Assembly: GCA_033297205.1 (NCBI GenBank)
Contig: MU859400.1
Location: 1 to 21,541, forward strand
Length of the DNA: 21,541 nt
Reading direction: 5' to 3'
DNA from: Pseudoneurospora amorphoporcata
Lineage: Eukaryota > Ascomycota > Sordariomycetes > Sordariales > Sordariaceae
Shown: positions 10,108 to 16,213 of the stretch, piece after piece
How positions within the stretch are numbered: the stretch's first letter is position 1
Layout of the letters: every line of letters begins with the position of its first letter
Position numbers and translations under genes: made by a program
Notes under the pieces: generated by a model
What the model was told of the DNA's origin: nothing
Seen by the model: only the letters and a program-made list of their open reading frames with translations
The model's database searches: none

Positions 10108-10549
10108 TGTCACAGGGTGTAACATGTGCTATATAAGCGTGCATTAGATGTTCTGTCTAGCGAACAGAACATTCTTCCATCTTTTGGGTGGTTTAGCGAT
10201 GTGGCATTGCACGCCGCTTCGCTGTGACAGTAAGTGTACCTAATGCAGGCGATTCCAGCGGCCGGCGAGGAAGGCACGGTACCCCTGCCCAAGACCGCTG
10301 GGGTTGTGGAGAAAGCGGGTGATCCCTATCCGATCAAAAAGGCGGGGTGGAGTGGGGCAACTTTGAGCCCAAGTGTCAAGGCTGACTAAGCGTGCATAGG
10401 CAAGGCAGGCACACCCTGTGTACCGCAGCGCCCTGTATATGTAGCCAGTGCATCATGCACTTTGTGCAGTACTTCCAGATTCTACAGAATACATCACACA
10501 TTGCACACACAGGTTGCTTTCGCCTTGCATGCCAGTCGGCATTTGATAT
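10108..10549 (+). other. possible LTR/leader of second gypsy-type element
   Basis: This interval lies between a TGTCACAGGG (10108) and a primer-binding-site candidate at 10550. It contains a plus-strand TATA-like CTATATAAG near 10129-10137 that points to the downstream gag. This arrangement fits a 5' LTR, but no second copy is in the window and there is no clean CA end directly before the PBS candidate (nearest CA at 10540-10541). Boundaries are guesses. Short open frames here are not convincing genes. Confidence 0.3.
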
Positions 10550-10572
10550 TGGTGCCCACACAAGAATCGAAC
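10550..10572 (+). promoter_or_regulatory. candidate tRNA primer binding site of second gypsy-type element
   Basis: The plus strand begins TGGTGCCCACACAAGAATCG. The reverse complement ends in ...GTGGGCACCA and contains a T-loop-like GTTCGATTC upstream, as expected for complementarity to the 3' end of a tRNA including CCA. The rest of a tRNA gene is not present, so this is not a tRNA gene. It lies 238 bp before the gag ATG. The tRNA identity cannot be assigned by eye. Confidence 0.45.
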
Positions 10573-10809
10573 ATACCTCATCATTCCCTGTCGCTTCGAC
10601 GCATTTGGTAGTTTGTTTACTTCGAGTTGGACTCGCGTGAAACGCGTCCCCTACAGCAGTCTGCTTCAGCGCTGTCAACCCCTCGATCGATCAAGTCCGT
10701 TTCGGACATCGCCAGATTCGAGATCAACGCCTGATTCAGGCATCGCCAAGTCCGGCAAATCAATACTATCAATTCCCTCGAATCCGACAAATCAACACTA
10801 TCAATTTCC

Positions 10810-12048
10810 ATGGAGCAAGTCAAACAGACCGCTCGTCAACTCCAAAGATTTCACCGAACAGGTCACTCAAACACCCAATCTATACAAGCCGAGCACCTGG
10901 AAATCGCTAGACGGATTTCCCCAAACCCCGACGTTTATCTCGAGTACTACGAAAGCATCTACCCTGTCGAGTGGACTGGATCCCGCCGTGCGTTCAACGG
11001 CATTCTCAGAGCCTGGAAGAATCGCTACGAGTTCATCGAGCGAGTCCAACACCCCGACTGGACCACCGAAGACCAGCAAAACGAATCCGCATCCACAGCG
11101 TTGAATTCCAGGGAAGGTCGCGGTCAGCAGCAACCTACACCCTCGGCATCAACACAAGGGCGACTTCCTGTATTTGGAGCTAGAAGGCAGCTTCCCCCGC
11201 CTCCGACTACCCCCAATCCGGGCGTAATCACCCGTTCATCGCAAGCTCTTACCCAGTTTTCCCAGGCACTTGCCCCAAGACAAACTCCCCCTCCCCCACA
11301 AAACCCTCCTGCGGGAAGGTTCAACGCCAGTGTAATTGACGTGCCAGACGCCAGTCTTCTGTCTGCCCCGTCGGACTTCGGTAACCCCAGACTCTTGTCT
11401 GACTCCGAGTCAACCCTTCAATTTGATCCCGACGGGTCTGTCTCGGAATCAACCGTCATTGACACAAACAATAACAGGCCCACAAGTTTTGGAAGACACC
11501 TGTTCCAACCGCAAGCTCCTGATCGTCGCCCTACGTTCGGCCCCATCAATTTCGAAGATCCCTCATTCCCTTCTGATACCCGTCAACGACCACGTTCATC
11601 CCCGTCGACTAGCTCCGAAGAATCAAGCCCCTTGAGGAGTATTCCCGAGTCTCTCGATCGCGACAACGGGAACTTGTCTGACGGATCGACCAGAGTCAAT
11701 ACAACTGACGATTTCACTGCCCCAGAGCCTGAGCAGGGCAGGGCTGAGCCCGCAAGTAGATCCGGTACCCAGACTCAACAGCCAGCCCCTCAGAACAATC
11801 GTGGCGAGACGGACTCCACCATGCCATTGACAGCCGCCCAGATCGCCCAGCTGGTTACCCAAGCTGTGGCCCAGACGATGGCAGCCGCCGCTCCTCGGGT
11901 CTCGGGTTCGTCAAGCCTGAAAGCTGAGGAAGTCGGGTACTTCAACCCAGGACTGAAGGAGAAAGATGATGATGGAGACGGTGTGGTTCAACAGGGCAAG
12001 ACAACGATCTTCGTTGACGTTTACGCCTTTGCCAATGGAGCGGGATGA
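10810..12048 (+). CDS. gag: Gag-like protein of second gypsy-type retrotransposon (C-terminally truncated)
   Basis: An uninterrupted 412-codon frame starts at ATG 10810 in good context (TCCATGGAG). Residues 1-100 hold a helical segment (YLEYYESIYPVEW, RAWKNRYEFIERV). A long Ser/Pro/Gln-rich low-complexity region follows (about 100-330), then LTAAQIAQLVTQAVAQTMA, LKAEEVGYFNPGL and TTIFVDVYAFAN, which resemble the start of the capsid domain in gypsy-type Gags of filamentous fungi. The capsid normally continues for well over a hundred residues after this point; here the frame leaves homology at 12031 and ends six codons later (NGAG then TGA) inside a 54 bp tandem repeat. No knuckle or pol follows on this strand. 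Unlike gypsy-1 it has no RIP-type stops. Assignment to gypsy rather than another LTR class is inferred from the capsid-like end. Confidence 0.7.
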   Translation: MEQVKQTARQLQRFHRTGHSNTQSIQAEHLEIARRISPNPDVYLEYYESIYPVEWTGSRRAFNGILRAWKNRYEFIERVQHPDWTTEDQQNESASTALNSREGRGQQQPTPSASTQGRLPVFGARRQLPPPPTTPNPGVITRSSQALTQFSQALAPRQTPPPPQNPPAGRFNASVIDVPDASLLSAPSDFGNPRLLSDSESTLQFDPDGSVSESTVIDTNNNRPTSFGRHLFQPQAPDRRPTFGPINFEDPSFPSDTRQRPRSSPSTSSEESSPLRSIPESLDRDNGNLSDGSTRVNTTDDFTAPEPEQGRAEPASRSGTQTQQPAPQNNRGETDSTMPLTAAQIAQLVTQAVAQTMAAAAPRVSGSSSLKAEEVGYFNPGLKEKDDDGDGVVQQGKTTIFVDVYAFANGAG

Positions 12049-12152
12049 ATGGGCGGAAGTAGAGCGGCGGCGGTTTGGACAGAAGCCAATGGAGCGGGAT
12101 GAATGGGCGGAAGTAGAGCAGCGGCGGTTTGGACAGAAGCCAACGGAGCGGG
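12031..12152. repeat. 54 bp tandem repeat at junction of two retroelements
   Basis: Units at 12031-12084 and 12085-12138 differ at one base (GAGCGGC versus GAGCAGC); a third partial unit (12139-12152) begins GCCAACGGAGCGGG. In the minus strand the unit is 18 codons (PLASVQTAAALLPPIHPA), in frame with the sequence that follows the copia gag stop. The plus-strand gag loses similarity to its family exactly where the first unit begins, marking the element-to-element junction. Confidence 0.9.
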
Positions 12153-12323
12153 TATGGGAGTAGTAGAGATGGATGTAGAGGACGAGGATAAGTGTGTAGC
12201 TGGTGATGCGTTTGTGTGGTTTGGAAGGCTGACGGTAGTAAGAGCCAGCGATCGTAAGCCTAGTGTTGTGGCGCCTATAGATTCCATTGTTGGTGCAGAA
12301 GGAATTTGTAGGCCGGCCCTTTC

Positions 12324-13339
12324 CTAGTGAGTACGGGACCTCTTATTGGGGCGCTGATCCTCTATGTTGGAGTCAGTGTCGCTGTCTTCAAGACCTGCGG
12401 CGAGGAATGCTGCCGCTGAGGCAGCATTGGCTCTGGTGTTGGAGGCGGCTTCCTTCTGACGATCACTGTCCTTTCTGGGGTATTTGTCGGGGTGTTGCTT
12501 CCAGCAACGAGAGTCACTGTGGTTTGGTGTGTGGCACACTGAGCAGGGGAGCCAAGTCGGAGACTTGCTATTATCGCGAGGGCGTTTGTTGTTGGTGTTA
12601 GTTCCTTTGAGGGTGCGGGGGTTGGCGATGAGCGCCTTGAGAGCCAAAGTCTCGTCGGAGCGTTTGCCGTGTCTCTTGAGGTCTCTTGAGGTGCTGTTCT
12701 TCGGTCTCGGCTTCGGCTTGGACCTCATCTAGGGTAATGGCCTTCCGAGTTATTCTCCCGTTAACATCTCTTTCCGGGACGAGGAGATGGCTCTGGTTAA
12801 AGCTGGTCCAAAACTGGGAATAGTCGGGTCCAAGGCCTTGGAGGAACTTCAATACGAGGTAGGGCTCCTTCATCTTGCACGACTTGTCCATCTCGTAAAG
12901 TTCATCATGGATGGTGCGGAGCTGGGTGGCGAAGTCGTTAACGTCCTTACATTTGGCGAGTGTAAGGTTGTCCCATCTCTTCATGAGGTCTTGGAAGCCG
13001 GAGGATCCTTTGGGGCGATTGTGGATGAAGAGGAATTCGAGGGCGGCTTTGACGGTGTTGTGCCCTTCTGAGACGAGCTTAGCACGAGGTCCGGGGGATA
13101 GGCGAGTGCGGAGGACAGCCATCAGGTTTTCGCTGTTCCGTAGACCATTCTCGGGTGCATTTGGCGTGGTCGCGGTCTTCCTCACCATCGTATTTCTCAG
13201 GTGGTTCGTTCGTGTTGAGAAGATCGAAAGAGCTACGGGCATCAATGTAGTCTCGGATGCGGTTAAACCAGGTGGTCCAGTTGCTGGGCCCAGTGAGGAT
13301 TGGGATGACAATTTGAGCTTTGAGATCTTTGTTGACCAT
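12324..13339 (-). pseudogene. gag: Ty1/copia-type Gag with zinc knuckle, two frameshifts
   Basis: From ATG at 13339 (MVNKDLKAQIVIPILTGPSN) the capsid-like region reads WTTWFNRIRDYIDARS, WDNLTLAKCKDVNDFATQL and VLKFLQGLGPDYSQFW, typical of the UBN2/Retrotran_gag family of copia elements. Near the C-terminus is a CX2CX4HX4C knuckle (CSVCHTPNHSDSRC, about 12560-12515), ending at TAG 12324-12326. Homology moves between frames twice: near 13150, and near 12680 where the 10 bp GTCTCTTGAG is tandemly duplicated (12671-12690). After the stop the same frame stays open to about 12021 (Ser/Thr-rich and the 54 bp repeat), but I see no protease, integrase or RT. The element is thus cut off after gag. Almost no RIP-type stops are present. 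Confidence 0.85.
12671..12690. repeat. 10 bp tandem duplication causing copia gag frameshift
   Basis: GTCTCTTGAG occurs twice head to tail. Removing one copy would put the upstream capsid frame in line with the downstream zinc-knuckle frame, so this small duplication explains the second gag frameshift. Confidence 0.85.
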
Positions 13340-14031
13340 GGTGACGTGCTGAAGGCAGGTTGGCGAGGTGTGGAAGTTTCTAGAGACTGCGAATTGGCTG
13401 TCCGAGAAGTTTGGGCGCTGGTGCGTGATTGATGCCTTGCGGCCTCAGACGTCAGGGATCATCGTCGCTCAACCCAACTCCCTGTTACTGGCATCAGCAC
13501 AGCCGAAACGCCATTAGAAAGATCTTCTTTGGTGTAACAAGGCCTTGGAGCCTAGCTTTCCTCTGAAGGTTGAAAGGATCAACAAGGCCCTTGTCACAGC
13601 CGGATCTGAAGTCCGGAATTGTAGCAACTGTTGAGTGAACAGGGGAACTCTCTTCCTTGCCAATCTTTTATGAATCTGAGTCAAGGGCTGGCAGACACGG
13701 GGCTCAGGCGTCGATGTGAAAATTGTTCGCGAGGTTAATTGTCGCAATGTGGAGTAAAAAGGAATTCTGTTGTCGCGGAGCGTCTTCGCGATGCCGGTGA
13801 TAGGTGCGCTTTCGCTGCGCGTCAGGGGTAGACCGTCTATCCCCTGGCGGTCGACGTGGCGTCTTTTTTGTGTCAGCTGCATGCGCTGCGTCTCTGAGAA
13901 TCGTGAGATTTCAGTTTCGTGCGCAGAAAATGAAGTCATCCTGAGTGTATGGCGGGATGGTGGAAGTGAAAATGGTTCAAAGTGTGTAGGGTAGATAGAT
14001 GACTTGCTTATTGAGTGCGCGCGCGAGTTCC
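13340..14031 (-). other. copia leader region, includes LTR-family fragment
   Basis: About 690 bp between the primer binding site and the gag ATG of the copia element. An open frame at 13514-13939 on the minus strand (141 codons) has no recognisable domain and may be chance. A fragment of the solo-LTR family lies at 13527-13598. The leader is longer than I would expect, so it may itself contain inserted DNA. Confidence 0.45.
13527..13598. repeat. short degenerate copy (C) of the solo-LTR family
   Basis: CTTTGG..AACAAGGCCTTGGAG to GGATCAACAAGGC then directly CCTTGTCACA matches the right-hand part of LTR copies A and B, but lacks about 60 bp that both have between GGATCAACAAGGC and CCTTGTCACA. 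No flanking target duplication was found, so it is a fragment rather than a clean insertion. Confidence 0.75.
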
Positions 14032-14043
14032 GGGCTCATAACC
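14032..14043 (-). promoter_or_regulatory. copia primer binding site, tRNA-iMet anticodon type
   Basis: The minus strand reads ...CTCCAACA GGTTATGAGCCC. GGTTATGAGCCC is complementary to GGGCTCATAACC, the anticodon stem-loop of eukaryotic initiator Met-tRNA (CAU anticodon). Priming from a half-molecule of this tRNA is established for Drosophila copia and yeast Ty5. The site directly abuts an LTR-like CAACA end, in the same direction as the copia-type gag. Confidence 0.75.
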
Positions 14044-14242
14044 TGTTGGAGCACATGAGTGGGCACAGGGAATTTGGGGCAGAGGATCGGCAAGAGAATT
14101 CCTTGATTGATTGACTTGAGAGAGAGAGAGGAGAGAGAACATAGCAGGGAGGACGAGGTCCGACGTGGTTTATATACAGGATGGCTATGTGTGGATCGTA
14201 TCCACTTAGACAGAAACGCCAAAGAATGTGATGGCTTCAACA
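14044..14242 (-). repeat. 5' LTR of the copia element (about 199 bp; right end uncertain)
   Basis: On the minus strand the LTR ends ...GTGCTCCAACA at 14044, next to the primer binding site. A matching start TGTTGAAGCC at 14242 gives a 5 bp terminal inverted repeat TGTTG/CAACA. Alternative TGTTG starts exist at 14265 and 14268, so the LTR may be up to 225 bp. A TATATAA box in the correct direction lies near 14170-14176, and a CT-rich stretch follows it (about 14121-14141). No 3' LTR is present in the window. Confidence 0.65.
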
Positions 14243-14268
14243 CCTATCAGGGCCGAAGGGCAACAACA

Positions 14269-14452
14269 TACATTACGGGGTCTTTTGACAAGTCCTCCAA
14301 CCCGGAGGCTATTAAGACCGCCCCTGTGGCGATTAGCGATAATGATGGTTCCGTTGTCGGTGAGGTCCAGGCAGCTGAGAAGTTCGCTTTTGGCGAAGAT
14401 CGAAAGATTGGTGTCACCGGCGCCGTCTTTTTGATCCTCAATAAGATAATTG
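14269..14452 (+). pseudogene. relic of an amino-acid permease N-terminus (APC/LAT, methionine-permease-like)
   Basis: The plus-strand frame reads a hydrophilic tail (SFDKSSNPEAIKTAP, GEVQAAEKFAFGEDRK) followed by IGVTGAVFLILNKIIG, which strongly resembles the start of transmembrane segment 1 in fungal MUP1-like amino-acid transporters of the APC superfamily. The family motif that should follow (GTGIF-type unwound helix) is missing; after IIG the sequence becomes that of a different protein family. The copia LTR end lies just upstream and may have cut off the start codon. No RIP stop in this piece. Short length limits confidence. Confidence 0.6.
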
Positions 14453-15700
14453 GTATTGATTTCGTCTACGTGCTGCTCCCAGCTTGGATCATTTATCATC
14501 TTCAGATGAAGCTCAAAACAAGGATCACCCTCATGATGTTGATGGGCATGGGATGTCTGTATATATTTCACTTATCCTACCCTCTTGTCCAAGTCAGCAG
14601 CTAACTTTTAGGGTGCTATAGTGCAAGTTGCGCAGTTATAGCCTGCATGGCATACCTCAACTAGTGTCACACGGACATCGCCCACAGTCCAGGGTCAGGG
14701 TCGTAAGGCTCAGCAGAGCCTCAACGCCTGGCATTAGCCTCAAGATGCCCGGTGGCCTCCGGCCGCAACACTCACCTCGGCCGGATTCTCGGCTACCAGC
14801 ACTGCTTACCCAAACCCCTCTCGACGCTACCGGACTAGCGAGGCAACCATGGAAGTGCCGAAGACGCTGATGAGGCACCACGAGACGATCCCAATCTTAC
14901 CAGAAGCGGCCACAGCCAACCAAGCAAGAAGCAGGGCGCCCGGATGAAGGACGGCGCCAGAAGGAAGACGGAGAATGGATAAAGGCATTCAGGAAGTTCC
15001 ACATGTATGCAGACTGCTAGATAGATGCCTGGAAGCCTCAGGCGACAAGGCTTGATACGTACCTCAAGTACGTACCGTTTCCCTTTGGCATAAGAAGGCC
15101 TTGAAGCCCAGCCTTCCCCTGGAGGTTGAGAGGATGAACAAGGCATTCGAGACCAAAGTAGTTTATTAGCTGAATTGAACTACTGTTCCAAGCCCTGATT
15201 ACAGCCCTTGTCACAACTAGCAAACCAACTATCGGAACTCCAACTTTCTCTACCTCACAGCCAATGTAGCTATCTGGTCCAGCGTGGAACAATGCCTGGC
15301 CATTACGGCGGGTAGTCTGGCTACGCTGCGTCCGCTATTATTAAAGTTGGCCGTAAGCTCGGATTCGCCAGCGCTACGTCTACGTCTGCATACGATATTG
15401 AATTGGGCCCGAGTGGACCTCCGGTGTTGCTCAGGGAACGCACCAACAGTATGTTCTCGAGGAGAGGACCGTCAACGCCTAGTAACGCTGTCCTCGGAGA
15501 CCGAGAGGGCGGTGCCGTTTGATGGGGCCCATGTAAGTTGACGTTCGGGTGAAAGACAGCGAAACAAGAGTGAGACTAACAAGCGTTCTTTCGAGCAGTT
15601 CTCCAGACACGTTAGTGTTACAAGATCCGTCGACAAAGATCCATCGTTTGAAGGAGATCATCAATCGGATTCTACGTCCTCTTGGCCGCTGAAGAAGTAG
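14453..15700 (+). pseudogene. PTH11/rhodopsin-like integral membrane protein, C-terminal half, split by solo LTR B
   Basis: DFVYVLLPAWIIYHLQMKLK and a following hydrophobic segment match the fifth-sixth helix region of fungal rhodopsin-domain (PTH11-like) membrane proteins. A 57 bp intron (14555-14611; donor GTCTGT, CTAAC branch point, TTTTAG) gives a join to SASCAVIACMAYLN. After the LTR insertion the frame resumes with NFLYLTANVAIWSSVEQ and AITAGSLATLRPLL, the hallmark last-helix motif. A second intron (15533-15598; donor GTAAGT, ACTAAC branch, GCAG) joins to a Ser-rich cytoplasmic tail ending at TAG 15698-15700. The N-terminal half (CFEM or helices 1-4) is absent. A TAG interrupts the frame at the LTR target site. 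Such proteins are plasma-membrane receptors of unknown ligands in ascomycetes. Confidence 0.75.
14665..15215. mobile_element. solo LTR copy B (551 bp) inside the PTH11-like gene
   Basis: Starts TGTCACACGG and ends CCTTGTCACA, flanked by the perfect 5 bp direct repeat ACTAG at 14660-14664 and 15216-15220. It aligns by eye with solo LTR A (7205-7894), including the conserved inverted repeat TACGTAC-CTCAA-GTACGTA (15056-15074 here, 7734-7752 in A). Fewer TpA changes than A suggest it is younger or escaped RIP. On the minus strand a frame of 84 codons reads out of the LTR across its edge; I regard this as incidental. Confidence 0.88.
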
Positions 15701-16213
15701 TTCCTCGTCTTTGCTCCCCCCACTGCTTCTTATCGGAGTAGCAAGTGAGCCATTGCCCTTTGACTCAGTGCGGTAACATTCAGGCTCCGCCCCATGGCGA
15801 GTCGCGATCCCCCGCATTGGCCTTTCTCTGTTCCTTTCTTAGCTTTTAGACTTTCCTAACGGACTTTAGGGGCACTTCAAGGATTACGGCTCAGATATAC
15901 GGAGCAGTCCCAAAACGTTATGAAGACACTCTATGAAGACTTGGCAGTTAAGGTTATGAGAGTACAATAGAGACGGAGCTCACGCGAAGGATTGGCAACC
16001 AAGGATCAGAGTCAGTAAAGGCAGACGTTGATTTCACACACAAAATACCAAACGCAAACGATTAAAGTCAACGATCAGCAAGATCCATTTGTCATAAAGA
16101 AGTCCAAGTGATTATACCATGATTACAAACGCATGCTAATCCCTCCCTATGCCAGTCCCGCTTGAACTCCAAGACTTTCAGATATCATTACTCCTTCACC
16201 GTTTCATCACCCC
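15701..16213. other. intergenic, no gene seen
   Basis: About 510 bp between the 3' end of the PTH11-like relic (plus strand) and the stop codon of the GMC gene (minus strand), a tail-to-tail interval. It would hold both 3' untranslated regions. No convincing open frame, RNA gene or repeat was seen. Confidence 0.6.

Noticed and set aside
10550..10572. tRNA gene on the minus strand
   Set aside because: Only a 3'-end-like stretch including CCA is present; the T stem does not pair and no anticodon or D arm is found. A primer binding site fits better.
14206..14571. 121-codon minus-strand frame
   Set aside because: It overlaps the permease/PTH11-like relic, which has recognisable family motifs on the plus strand.
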